Assembly (NCBI GenBank): GCA_963813555.1
Contig: CAWEZX010000010.1
Coordinates: forward strand, 372,001-436,000
Source of the DNA: Roseiarcus sp963813555
GTDB taxonomy: Bacteria; Pseudomonadota; Alphaproteobacteria; Rhizobiales; Beijerinckiaceae
DNA: 64,000 bases
Direction: 5' to 3'
The notes below the pieces were generated by a model that saw only the letters and a program-made list of their open reading frames with translations, was not told where the DNA came from and did no database searches. Below are positions 1-8,510 of the stretch, piece after piece. Both the position numbers and the translations under genes were made by a program. Position 1 is the first letter of the stretch, and each line of letters opens with the position of its first letter.

Positions 1-278
1 AGACGCGACTATCAGAACTTCATCCGCCTCGGGCAGAGTTTCGATTCATTTCATCGGCGGCTATCCGGTCGAGCCGATCGACATTCACGCCTCCGTCCGC
101 CATCTCGACGCGCTGTTCGACATGTTGACGCTCTCCGACAAGCCGGTCCACGCCTATAGCCTCGGGCGCGAGCGCAATCTCGACGCCATCGAGATGGTCA
201 AGATTGCGCGCGGCGTCGACGACGAGACGCTGGAGCGTGAGCCGTCGCTATTCACGGTTATCAACTCGTCGTCGCCGC
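1..278 (+). pseudogene. MttB-family (trimethylamine / quaternary amine) methyltransferase, internal fragment
   Basis: Internal fragment of a corrinoid-dependent MttB-family methyltransferase, the family that demethylates trimethylamine, glycine betaine and related amines. Frame 1 reads RRDYQNFIRLGQSFDS. From about position 48 the family sequence continues in frame 2 as HFIGGYPVEPIDIH and then LTLSDKPVHAYSLGRERNLD. The reading frame therefore changes once near 48-54. The 3' part stops after SSSPLR, where an IS5-family element begins, and no further MttB sequence lies beyond that element. The 5' end is outside the window. MttB proteins are usually close to 500 residues; about 90 remain here. 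Family assignment rests on the strongly conserved block around residues HAYSLGRERNLDAIEM. It is not functional as it stands. Confidence 0.8.
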
Positions 279-281
279 TAA

Positions 282-1219
282 GAGCCTGTCCGGGAACATA
301 TTGAATCGTCGGAATCATTTGTGATTCAAGGGAAGCGGCCTGATTCGATTTGGGGGGCCGCCGATGTGGACGAGCAAGAATCGCAGACGCTACGACCGGA
401 GCCGATTGCGCTATCCGAGCGATCTGACGGACGAGGAATGGGCGCTTGTGGAGGCGCTCATTCCGCCCGCCAAACGCGGCGGCAACCGGCGTCATGTCGT
501 GGTGCGCGAGGTTGTCAACGGCCTGATGTATATCCTGAGCACCGGCTGTCAGTGGCGGGCGATCCCCACCGACCTGCCGCCGCGCTCGACGCTCTATGAT
601 TATTTCGATCTGTGGAGCTGGGATGGCACGCTCGACCGCATTCACGACGCGCTTTATGCGAAGTGCCGCCAAGCCGCCTCACGCGAGGCAAGCCCGAGCG
701 CCGCGATCATCGACAGCCAGAGCGTCAAGAGCGCGGAAAAAGGGGGCCTGCGATCGATCCGGCGGGCTACGATGCAGGCAAGAAGATCAAGGGCAAGAAG
801 CGGCACATCCTCGTCGATACGCAGGGCCTGCTGATGCATGCCATCGTGCACGCCGCCGACGTCCAGGACCGCGACGGCGGCGCGCTGTTGATGGCGAGCT
901 TGTTCGGCGCTTTTCCATTCCTGATCAAGCTCTATGCCGACGGCGGCTATCAGGGGCCGGAGTTTAAGAGCGCGATGAAGCGGATTCTGGCCCGCGTCAC
1001 CGTCGAGATCGTCAAGCGATCGGATCACGCCACAGGCTTCGTCGCGCCGCCAAAGCGCTGGATCGTTGAACGCACCTTCGCTTGGCTCGGCCGCTGCCGA
1101 AGACTGGTCAAGGACTGGGAATGCCTCAATCACAAGGCGCTCGCCTTCCTGCGCCTCGCCTCCATCCGCCTCATGCTGCGAAAACTATCCAATCCCGCAT
1201 GATGTTCTCGGACAAACTC
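282..1219 (+). mobile_element. IS5-family insertion sequence
   Basis: Element of 938 bp with terminal inverted repeats of about 18 bp. The left end reads GAGCCTGTCCGGGAACAT at 282-299, and the right end is its imperfect complement with three mismatches at 1202-1219. The element is flanked by the trinucleotide TAA (279-281 and 1220-1222), the TNA type of target duplication made by part of the IS5 family. It carries a two-frame DDE transposase. The left flank is an MttB gene while the right flank is the middle of an unrelated HEPN gene, so the flanks do not rebuild one target gene. Confidence 0.85.
364..1202 (+). CDS. IS5-family transposase made by -1 frameshift (two overlapping frames)
   Basis: DDE transposase split over two frames. 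The first frame (364-834) carries the N-terminal DUF4096-type domain (SDLTDEEWALVEALIPP, CQWRAIPTDLPP) and the first catalytic Asp in IIDSQSVKS. The second frame runs to 1202 and carries LYADGGYQG (second Asp) and WIVERTFAWLGR (catalytic Glu). The frames join by a -1 shift at a run of five A and five G at 737-746, after SVKSAEKG, and continue with GPAIDPAGYDAGKKIKG. Split IS5-family transposases with a slippery run at this position are well known, so this is probably programmed frameshifting rather than damage. All three catalytic residues are present and the element could be active. Confidence 0.85.
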
Positions 1220-1222
1220 TAA

Positions 1223-1721
1223 GCAAACCACGACCTCCCAGTCTTCTGCATTGGCGGTGAAAGTGAAGCAAATCCTTGCTCAGGTAAGTGGCCCAAATGA
1301 TCACAGATGGTTGGCGAAAAAGCTCGAAAATGCCAATGAACCCTCGCTTGGCGAGCGCATTTTTGAGACGTTGTCGCGGATCGAACTAGGTTTTGAGATA
1401 AAGCGCCTGCGCGCGTTTTCAGATAAGTGTGCTACGGTGCGAAACGATATATCGCATTTCGGCGGCACCCGACACAAAGGAATCTCTTATAAGGATTTTA
1501 TAGAATACCTTAATCACGCGAGCGAAACGTTGGCAACCTTGTATGAAATCTTATTACTAAGTGAACTTGGCGTGGAAACTAATATTTTGAAATCGTGGAT
1601 GTTTGAAGGGTTCCGTTCTCATTCGATCAAATTCAATCTCGTGAAAGTCGGTTTACTCGATGAGAGCGCGCTCGATCCGAAAACTCCTGTGGTAAAAACA
1701 CTCGCGGAGGATTTGGCGTAG
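1223..1721 (+). pseudogene. ApeA-like HEPN-domain protein, 5'-truncated by the IS
   Basis: The open frame runs without a start codon straight out of the IS end and continues to a stop at 1719-1721. The first usable start is a TTG at 1251 with no clear ribosome binding site. It encodes the C-terminal HEPN domain seen in ApeA-like proteins: LGERIFETLSRIELGF, then the ribonuclease motif RNDISH (R-x4-H), then a helix ending in LLLSELGV. ApeA is an antiphage HEPN protein in other bacteria; a defence role here is inferred from family. The N-terminal half is missing. The sequence is visibly poorer in GC than its neighbours, which fits horizontal origin. A short HEPN protein expressed from the TTG cannot be excluded. 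Confidence 0.65.
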
Positions 1722-1931
1722 GAGCGCGGCCATAGCCGAACATCACGTCGCGCAATGTCTCCATAAGGTCGGGCACGCCTACGCGCGTAAGGCGCGAAGT
1801 CTTTTTCGATGGTCAGAATGCGGGTCCGTCCCGTACGCCCCCCTTTCCCCCCCAGTCCTTGCATTTCCTTGCGTTTCCTTGGTCGAATCGGGCCTTTTCA
1901 AAGGGTTACGGCAAATCCAAATAAAAAAATC

Positions 1932-3036
1932 GGCTCTTATAGCGTTAGTTGTTGATTTGGGTTATGGTGGGGGTGGGGTTGGAGATTGTTCGATGAAGGG
2001 TGAGGAGTTTTCGACTTGGCTGTCGGGGATCGTTCGATTGAACGAGGATCAGCGGCGGGCGGCGCTCGCGGCTCTGACGACGGCGGAGGGGGTGGGTCGG
2101 AAAACTGCGATGCTGACGGCGGCCGCGAAGAACAAGGCCTTGAAGGCTCGCCGTCGGCCGGACGCGTTGGGCGTAACAGGCCATGAGCGGGTGGAAAGTC
2201 GAGGGTGTCCGCATTGCGCGGGTCGCGAAATCGTGGCCTGGGGACGCTCGCGCGGACTGGCGCGGTTCCGCTGCAAGGCTTGCGGACGCACCTTCAACGC
2301 CCTGAGCAAAAGCCCAATGGCGCATCTGCGCAAGAAAGAGCGTTGGCTCGATCACGCGCAGGCGATGATCGAAGGCAAAAGCCTGGTGAAGACGGCCGCG
2401 CTTTGCGGCGTGCATCCGACGACGGCTTTCCGCTGGCGTCACCGGTTTTTGGGCGCTCCCGCCGCGGACAAGCCGCAAAAGCTGAGCGGAATCGTCGAAG
2501 CGGATGAAACCTTCATCCTTAGAATCTTTCAAGGGGCGGTGGTCCGATCTGCCTCGCAAGGCTCGCAAACGCGGCGGAACGGCCCGTCATCCGGGCCCCT
2601 ATCAGGACAACATTCCCGTGCTCGTCGCCCGCGACCGAAAGGGCGCAACTTTCGACGCCGTTCTGCCAAACGACGACAGCGCTTCGATCGCCGCCGTCCT
2701 GACCGGTGTCGTTACGTCCGCAAATCACTTGATCGGCGATGGCGGCAAACCGCTGGCCTCCTTCGCCCGCCAGGCCAACATCCCCTTTCACGCCGTTCCT
2801 TCCCCGGGAAAGCCTGTCCCCGCGGCGCCCCACCTGCATATCAACAACGTCAACGCCTACCACAGCCGTCTCAAGCAATGGCTCAATCGCTTCAACGGCG
2901 TCGCCACCAAGAACCTGCCAAATTATCTCGGCTGGCGGCGCGCCCTCGAAGCCTGGGATCGACAAATCACGCCACAAAACTGGATCAAGAGCGCCATCGG
3001 AATCGGCCCATACCAACAACTAACGCTATAAGAGCC
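1932..3036 (+). mobile_element. IS1595-family (ISXO2-like) insertion sequence
   Basis: Element of 1105 bp with perfect 23-bp inverted repeats at 1932-1954 and 3014-3036; the left one begins GGCTCTTATAGCGTTAGTTG. It is flanked by identical 8-bp direct repeats AAAAAATC at 1924-1931 and 3037-3044, the duplication length typical of this family. The intact ends and perfect duplication point to a recent insertion. Its only gene is a zinc-ribbon ISXO2-type transposase that is frameshifted. Confidence 0.92.
1993..3031 (+). pseudogene. ISXO2-like transposase, broken by one extra base
   Basis: The transposase starts at the ATG at 1993 with MKGEEFSTWLSG. It has an N-terminal zinc ribbon (CPHC...FRCKACGRTF), a helix-turn-helix region and the DDE-fold start VEADETF. 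At 2521 one extra base moves the reading from frame 1 to frame 2. After FIL the family sequence resumes as ESFKGRWSDLPRKARKRGG and runs through HLHINNVNAYHSRLKQWLNRFNG to a stop at 3029-3031, close to the right inverted repeat. Removing one A at 2521 restores a single protein of about 345 residues. The break is either a recent inactivation or a sequence error; I favour error because the ends and target duplication are pristine. Confidence 0.85.
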
Positions 3037-3086
3037 AAAAAATCGGGGCCCGTCTCAACTCGCCTCTCAGGTTGCGGGCCCAGGCC

Positions 3087-3656
3087 TCAGACGGACATCC
3101 AGTTGACCGCGTCACTTTGGCCTTCCTGTTGCTCTTCGGCCGGACCCGTCGGCCCTTCGACCGCATCGGCCTCGCCCGGCTCGTCGGCGGGAATCTCGCC
3201 GATCTTTATCAGGTGCGCCCGCGCCGCCGCAGCCATGGCCTCGTCCACGCCGAGATTGGCGGCGATGCGGTTGATCTTGTCGATGAGCTTCTTGCGCGCC
3301 TCGTCGTCGTAGACCTGGTTGGCGCCGGCGACCGACTGATAGCGGTCGAGCCGATCGAGCACCTTCAAATAGGGGGTGATGGCCGTGACGTCGCCAGCGG
3401 CGATGCCTTCGGCAGCGAGTTGCATCGCCGGAAGGAGGCGATCGAGTTGCAGTTTCGCGTGGTCGGCGCCGCTGTCGACCGATCTTTTCTGCAAAACCTC
3501 GGAGACGATCTGCCGGATGCGCTCGCGGCTCACGCCTTCCTCGCCCGCAATCTCCTCGTAGCTTGCGCCTTCCCTTAAGCGGGCGAATATCCGCTTCCGG
3601 CGCTGCATCTTGCCAAGCGCGCCCAACCGGCGCACCGGCGCCATCTCCTGAACCAT
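3087..3656 (-). CDS. Sigma-70 region 4-like helix-turn-helix protein
   Basis: Protein of 189 residues. Residues about 22-55 form a region-4-type helix-turn-helix (FARLREGASYEEIAGEEGVS, then RERIRQIVSEVLQKR). A helical middle contains the block AKLQLDRLLPAMQLA and the tail is acidic. There is no region 2, so it is not a complete sigma factor. I chose the ATG at 3656 because GGAGATTGAAA lies just before it. It sits directly beyond the IS1595 element and transcribes toward it. Similar proteins occur scattered in Hyphomicrobiales genomes, often near mobile DNA (recollection, not a search). Role unknown; DNA binding is inferred from the helix-turn-helix. Confidence 0.6.
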   Translation of the reverse strand: MVQEMAPVRRLGALGKMQRRKRIFARLREGASYEEIAGEEGVSRERIRQIVSEVLQKRSVDSGADHAKLQLDRLLPAMQLAAEGIAAGDVTAITPYLKVLDRLDRYQSVAGANQVYDDEARKKLIDKINRIAANLGVDEAMAAAARAHLIKIGEIPADEPGEADAVEGPTGPAEEQQEGQSDAVNWMSV

Positions 3657-3823
3657 TTTCAATCTCCTTCCGCGAGCGCTACGCGCGCTTTGAGGGAAAA
3701 CGTCACAGAATAGCATGGTTTCTGAAAATCGTAAAGAAGATGCTGCAAACGTTGCTTTCCGGGCCTCTTGGCCCAGCCGGACGCGTGGAGTCGGTTAGCG
3801 ATTTTTTGCCGTCTTGTGGCGGC

Positions 3824-5458
3824 TTAGTTCCCCATTCGCCAGGGCGAACGGTCCGTCCAGGCGCTCAGCGTCTGCTCTGCCCACTCTATGGACTTGTCCT
3901 TGTGGCAGAGCGTGCAGGGGTTCGGGATGCTGAGCGGGTGGGTCTCGGCGGGGGTGATGAAGCGGAAGGTATGGGCATGCACCTTCACGGTCCCGAGCGT
4001 CTCTTCGATCAGCGGCATGTGGCAGGAGACGCATTGGCTGCCCGCGCTGTCCATCTTGTGATGGGTGTGCGCGGGTATGCTGTCCGCGAACGGGCCGATC
4101 GGCGAGTTCGGCCCGTGGCAGCCAAGGCAAAGCGCATTGCCCTTCTCCCGCAACATCGCGACGTTGTCGCTGCCATGAGGATCGTGACATGAGAAGCAGG
4201 TCACGCCACGCGTATACATGAGGCTCTGGACGAAATCGTTGCCCTGCATGCGGTTCTTGTGCGCCGTCCCGTCGGGGAAATGGGTGAACGTCAATTCCCC
4301 GAGCTTGTGCGGCTCGAGGCGCCAGTAGTCGGCGAGCCGCATTCCTTGCTGAAAGCCGACGGGCCAATCGTAATATTTGCCGTCAATGGGATTTGCGGGT
4401 GGACGGCCCTGCGAATGACAGCGAATGCAGGTGTCGCTCGCCGCGACATAATCGAGGCGCGCCGGATTGATGATCGTCGCCCGCACTGGATCGGCGACAT
4501 GGGCGCTGCCAGCCCCGTGGCAATCCTCACAGCCGACGTTCCATTCGGTGACGCTCTTTGTCTTGATGTCGTAGTTGACCGAGTGGCAGCCGTCGCACAG
4601 CGGCCCGGTCGGCCTCTGCATGTTGTCGCCGGGATAGAACGGCGCCCACCAATCGGCGTTGTTTGGCACGTGGTAGGGCAACCAGCGGGCGTGCATGATG
4701 TCCCACTGCGCCGGCAAGGGGAAGTAGTCGTCGCCGCGGCGAGTGAAATAGCGCTGCTTCCATCGGCTGCCATACGCGAAGGCGACATCGTCCTTGGTGA
4801 ACGTCAGCAGGGGATCAGGCTTCGAGAAGTCGGGGATGATGGCGTCGGGGCGCTCGCGCGGATCGCGCACCACATTGGCCATCCGCGTCTTCCGCCAGCG
4901 GGCATAGATTTCCTTGTGACAGGACTCGCAGGCGGCTGAGCCGACGAAATGGGCCTCGATGGCGTGAGCCGGATTCGCGCCATTGGCGGAGCCGGGAGGG
5001 GCTGTCGGCGGCATGTGGCGGAGGAACGCCACGATCTGCCAAATCTCTTTTTCCGGCAGATCCCAGGCTGGCATCGCCGTATTGCGTATGCCGTCATTGA
5101 TGTAGGTGAAAATCTGCCCGTCGGTCAGCGCGGGGAGCGCCTGCCGAAGAGATGGCGCGCGCGGATAGACATGCTCGCCGATGGTTGTGCGGCCGGTTCC
5201 GTCAAAGCCGTGGCAGACCGCGCACTTCTGCTGAAACGTCGAAGCGCCGACGGCGATATTCGCTTCGTCAGGCTGCAGAGGATTGGCGCGGGCGGCGGCT
5301 TCGGGCGGCACGCTGTGCAAAAGCAGCCAGGTCGCGACTTCCATTTCAATTGCCGGCGCCGCCGGGCGGGCGCTCGACAAGCCGGGGAGCGCGAACCGAT
5401 AGAACGCCGCCGCTCCCAGAACGAGCAGGACGAAACCCGCGAAGATGATTTTCCACAT
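3824..5458 (-). CDS. Membrane-anchored nine-haem cytochrome c
   Basis: Protein of 544 residues with an N-terminal membrane anchor (residues 3-21) and no cleavage site. It has nine CXXCH haem-binding motifs, at Cys 79, 177, 288, 310, 344, 421, 444, 476 and 515. The first belongs to a class I monohaem domain (QQKCAVCHGFDGTGR, with a possible Met ligand in NTAMPAWDLP). The other eight form a multihaem module of the cytochrome c554/c3 type, where paired haems shuttle electrons. The ATG at 5458 overlaps the stop of the upstream rhodanese-ChrB gene (TGATG), so the two are probably co-translated. It should face the periplasm as an electron conduit; donor and acceptor are unknown. No catalytic signature of hydroxylamine oxidoreductase or NrfA is evident. 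Confidence 0.85.
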   Translation of the reverse strand: MWKIIFAGFVLLVLGAAAFYRFALPGLSSARPAAPAIEMEVATWLLLHSVPPEAAARANPLQPDEANIAVGASTFQQKCAVCHGFDGTGRTTIGEHVYPRAPSLRQALPALTDGQIFTYINDGIRNTAMPAWDLPEKEIWQIVAFLRHMPPTAPPGSANGANPAHAIEAHFVGSAACESCHKEIYARWRKTRMANVVRDPRERPDAIIPDFSKPDPLLTFTKDDVAFAYGSRWKQRYFTRRGDDYFPLPAQWDIMHARWLPYHVPNNADWWAPFYPGDNMQRPTGPLCDGCHSVNYDIKTKSVTEWNVGCEDCHGAGSAHVADPVRATIINPARLDYVAASDTCIRCHSQGRPPANPIDGKYYDWPVGFQQGMRLADYWRLEPHKLGELTFTHFPDGTAHKNRMQGNDFVQSLMYTRGVTCFSCHDPHGSDNVAMLREKGNALCLGCHGPNSPIGPFADSIPAHTHHKMDSAGSQCVSCHMPLIEETLGTVKVHAHTFRFITPAETHPLSIPNPCTLCHKDKSIEWAEQTLSAWTDRSPWRMGN

Positions 5459-6339
5459 CACTTCGCCCTCGCCGGATGCGGCTGCGCGGAAGTTCGCTGT
5501 CGAAGCGGCGCCTGTGCAATTTTTTTCGGCTTGTTCGTGGGCCAATCGTGCGTTTCGTCGCTCGCGTCGCGACACCAGCGGTAGAAAGCGTCATAGAGCG
5601 TCATGGCCGCCGCGAGCTGCTCGAGATCATCGGAGTACATGCGCGACAGTCCGAGCGAAGCCGCGGCTAGCCCCGGCGCTTCGGGCGCAAGATCGAGGCG
5701 CGCGGTGTCCGCGCCTCTGACCATCGCCGCAAGTTTTGCGAGCGGTTCAATTCGAAGTCCCAGTTCGTCGAGCATCGTATCGAAGGTGCAGCGGTCGCCG
5801 CGATGGCTCCAGAACTCCCCTTCGACATCGAACGGCGCGCCGTTGAAACGCTCCGCGACCGCATGCACTTCCGCGGGCGAGACAAAGAGGAATACGGCAG
5901 TGGGGTCGACGAAGCGGCGGATGAGCCAGGGACAAGCGATGCGATCGATTTTTGGCCGCGAGCGCGTCACCCACACCGTCCGCCCCTGCGAGTCGCGAGG
6001 CGGCAACTTGCCTTCCGGCACCAGTGGCAGACCTGCTTGCGCCCAACCGGCATGGCCGCCGAGAAGAACCTCGGCGGAGGATGCGCCAGCGTGGCGCAGC
6101 CAAGCCGCGACCCCCTCGCTCAGCCCCTGACCGTTCTCGCAGATCACGACGGCCGAACGCCCTGCGAATTCTAGCGCCCAGCTCGATACCGTCGAGTGTC
6201 CGCGCCACACGGCGCCAGGAATGAAGCGCGGGTCGGCGGCGAAGTCCTCCTTAGGGCGAACATCGACAAGCGCAGGACCGTGCGGCACGCCGATCAGACG
6301 CCAAAGCTTTTCCGAAGGAATGCTGTTTAATGACGACAC
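5458..6339 (-). CDS. Rhodanese-ChrB fusion protein (chromate-resistance type)
   Basis: Protein of 293 residues. Residues about 1-115 are a rhodanese-like domain with Cys67 in the active loop CENGQGLSEG. Residues about 119-265 match the ChrB C-terminal domain (VWVTRSRPKIDRIACPWLIR, then RRFVDPTAVFLFV and FDVEGEFWSHRGDRCTF). ChrB proteins are linked to chromate resistance, but many rhodanese-ChrB fusions sit in electron-transfer contexts without a chromate transporter, as here: there is no chrA nearby. Its stop overlaps the start of the nine-haem cytochrome gene, so the pair likely acts together. The start at 6339 follows a short leaderless region; no strong ribosome binding site is seen. Confidence 0.82.
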   Translation of the reverse strand: MSSLNSIPSEKLWRLIGVPHGPALVDVRPKEDFAADPRFIPGAVWRGHSTVSSWALEFAGRSAVVICENGQGLSEGVAAWLRHAGASSAEVLLGGHAGWAQAGLPLVPEGKLPPRDSQGRTVWVTRSRPKIDRIACPWLIRRFVDPTAVFLFVSPAEVHAVAERFNGAPFDVEGEFWSHRGDRCTFDTMLDELGLRIEPLAKLAAMVRGADTARLDLAPEAPGLAAASLGLSRMYSDDLEQLAAAMTLYDAFYRWCRDASDETHDWPTNKPKKIAQAPLRQRTSAQPHPARAK

Positions 6340-6728
6340 AATGCGCCCTCGAATAGAGACGGGCGCGATTCTTCAGCTGTCGCCTCGTGGGGAGATCGCT
6401 TCCCCATAAACGTGATCATAACTCCGGGCGCCGACCCTTTGTCAACGCGCATACTGGCCGAACCGCCAGCGCAGTTCGAGAAGGTCCGCCCTCTCATGGT
6501 GAGCTTACGCCTTCTCTCGAGCGTCAAGAGAGCTAAGCCTTGTGAAGGAGCAGCATGTTCTTACCGATTGCCGACGACGATGCGCCGGGCGTCGTCACAC
6601 TGATGAACCGCGCGCCCATCGGGGCGCGGCTGGCTGGAGTACGCAGGAGCCTTGTCTTTCTGGCGTCGCATCAGCGAGGATGTTCTCCGCGCGGACTCAG
6701 CTGCGAAGCCTCATGCTTCGAGCGGAGA
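6340..6728. other. Intergenic region between two minus-strand genes
   Basis: About 390 bp without a gene I can support. It should contain the promoter of the rhodanese-ChrB/cytochrome pair. On the plus strand an ATG at 6555 follows AAGGAGCAGC and opens with MFLPIADDDAPGVVTLMNR before running into sequence without family character. This could be the 5' stub of a lost gene, but I cannot identify it. Confidence 0.4.
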
Positions 6729-7880
6729 TCATTTGTGAGCAGGGTTCTCAGCGGCCGGGGTCTCGGCGTTCTCAACCGCGGTCTCGAGCGCCCCGACCTC
6801 GTTTGCCGTCGTCGCCAAGAACTGATCGATGACGGTCGCGTGGCCGTCGGTCAGCGTCTGCCCGCTGGCGAATCGGTCGCCGATGAGCCGCACCAGTTCC
6901 GGACTGTTGACGAATTTGCTGTGATTGGTCGAGTTGGGGGACTTGATGTCCGAAAGATCGAAAACGTTGACATTGTCGGCGGCTAACTCGCTCTTGTAGG
7001 GCTCGGCCTTGGGATCGATGGCCCCGAGGCGCGCGTCGCTGCCCCAAATCCAACCGGACAAAGCCAGAGCCTTGTCGTCGCGCGAAGCGAACAGCGTGAA
7101 TTTCGGATGCGGCTTACCCATGTCCGCGAGGTCGGCTTGAAAAGCGTCGACGTCGACGTCGGGCGCGGCCAGCATCACATCGTCGATTTTCGCCGGGATG
7201 ACGCCATGGCGGATCGCGATCTGCCGCAGGGTTTCGAGGGCTAGATAATTGCCCAGCGAATGCGCGAGGATGTCGATCTTCCCCACCGCCGGGTCGCGGA
7301 CGAGCATGTCGATCAATTGCTCGAACGCGTCGCGCGAGATCGCGGCGCTTTCGCGGTCGTATCCGTAGGCGAACAGGTTTCCGCGCGACGGCCAGGTGAA
7401 CAGGATCGGCGTCACGTCAGCGTCGGAATCGTGCACGAGCTGCGCAAAGCGGAAAACGGCGTCGCCGAAGCGATTGTTGTAGCCGTGAACGAAGATCAGC
7501 ACCCGATGGGTGCGCCTGGCCGAGCCATGGGAATCAAGCCACGAACGGGTGGCTTTCGCATCGAGACGGCTCGCCTTAGTGACGACAAAATCGGTCGCGG
7601 GATTGCCAGGAGGAGCGCTTGGCCACTGGACCTCGCCCGCAGCCCGCGCGCTATCGGGCGGGATCGAGACGACGATATTGGCGAAGCTAAGCTGGCCGCC
7701 TCTTTCGCCTGAATAGAGCTCGGCAGGATCGGCGGCGGCGCGTCTTGTCGTCGCGACGAGCATGTCGACGCTCGAAGCCCCCGGCGCAGTTTGAGCGACC
7801 GGCACGAACAAATTTTCCGGCGTGCTGGCGCAAGAGCCAAGCCCGAAGGCTAAGATCAGCAGGAGCGCCCTGTGCCTCAA
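6729..7880 (-). CDS. DUF900 alpha/beta-hydrolase lipoprotein
   Basis: Protein of 383 residues with a lipoprotein signal (lipobox LGSC, acylated Cys17). An alpha/beta-hydrolase fold of the DUF900 type follows: oxyanion-hole block LIFVHGYNNRF at about 128-138, WPSRGNLFAYGYD at about 163-175, nucleophile elbow AHSLGN with Ser208, and an Asp in AAPDVD. It is most likely an esterase or lipase-like enzyme anchored in the outer membrane. Substrate unknown. It is a single gene with its own upstream region. The C-terminal tail (AVENAETPAAENPAHK) is low-complexity. Confidence 0.82.
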   Translation of the reverse strand: MRHRALLLILAFGLGSCASTPENLFVPVAQTAPGASSVDMLVATTRRAAADPAELYSGERGGQLSFANIVVSIPPDSARAAGEVQWPSAPPGNPATDFVVTKASRLDAKATRSWLDSHGSARRTHRVLIFVHGYNNRFGDAVFRFAQLVHDSDADVTPILFTWPSRGNLFAYGYDRESAAISRDAFEQLIDMLVRDPAVGKIDILAHSLGNYLALETLRQIAIRHGVIPAKIDDVMLAAPDVDVDAFQADLADMGKPHPKFTLFASRDDKALALSGWIWGSDARLGAIDPKAEPYKSELAADNVNVFDLSDIKSPNSTNHSKFVNSPELVRLIGDRFASGQTLTDGHATVIDQFLATTANEVGALETAVENAETPAAENPAHK

Positions 7881-8183
7881 TGGTCGAGCATCAGCGTTGC
7901 GCTGCGGATATCATACGAATCACAGGGGACAATTCGGCGCCTTGTATCGGGAAGCGGGGCACGTACGCTCACCCTGTTATCACTGTCAGCCAGGAGCGAT
8001 GCGTGATTCCCCATGCGCAAGCTACGCTGTTGGCGTCTATATGGAGCGGGCTATTCGTACGACGATGTGAGCACAATAAGCAACATTTACACACGTTACT
8101 TTTCATCAAACGCTCGATCAAGGGCCAAACTATTTGGGGGAGTAAGGGATGGATGATGCGACAAGCGGCGTCGGTCACGCCCC
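7881..8183. other. Intergenic region with no assigned gene
   Basis: About 300 bp between the DUF900 lipoprotein gene and a GNAT remnant. It should hold the lipoprotein promoter. A plus-strand frame beginning ATGCGCAAGCTACGC encodes a 47-residue peptide (MRKLRCWRLYGAGYSYDDVS) of no recognised family. It is AT-richer than the surroundings. I do not call a gene. Confidence 0.35.
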
Positions 8184-8337
8184 GAAGCGCTGATTGCCTG
8201 GTATCTTCGGCGCGGCTACCACAAAACCGGCGAGGCCGAGCCTTTTCCTTGACCGCGACGATCGTTTTGGCGCGCCGCTCCGAAATGACCTCAGCTTCCT
8301 GGTCCTTGAGAAGGATCTCTCGGACAGCGGGACTTAA
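8184..8337 (+). pseudogene. GNAT acetyltransferase, C-terminal remnant with a frameshift
   Basis: The segment encodes the C-terminal strand pair of a GNAT N-acetyltransferase. One frame reads EALIAWYLRRGYHKTGEAEP and FP, and a frame one base later continues DRDDRFGAPLRNDLSFLVLE and KDLSDSGT to a stop at 8335-8337. The pattern YxRRGY-x-KTGE followed by FVVLEK-like sequence is typical of this family. A single extra T at about 8250 separates the two frames. The N-terminal part, including the acetyl-CoA loop, is not visible upstream, so this is a remnant even if the frameshift is an error. Confidence 0.6.
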
Positions 8338-8510
8338 GGCGGTGAGGCGACAAAAGCGCGTCGGCGCGATGTCATTTCGGTGGTATGTCGCCGGCGCCAC
8401 ACTCCGTCCGATTGTGCGACCCGGGCCGAAAGCTGGAGCCTCGCGCGCTTGCCTCGAACCGTGGGCGCCTTTATTCAGGTTCACGCGGGACGCGGAATCG
8501 AGGGTTGTGC

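Noticed and set aside
1619..1864. Minus-strand frame of 81 codons overlapping the HEPN gene end
   Set aside because: No ribosome binding site, a low-complexity arginine-rich translation, and overlap with the better-supported HEPN frame.
5458..6339. Calling the rhodanese-ChrB gene a true chromate-resistance gene
   Set aside because: No chrA-like transporter is present and the gene is coupled to a multihaem cytochrome, so the resistance role is not supported by context.
6555..6986. Plus-strand frame with a good ribosome binding site starting MFLPIADDDAPG
   Set aside because: After about 25 codons the translation loses protein character and overlaps the end of the DUF900 gene; kept only as a possible stub.
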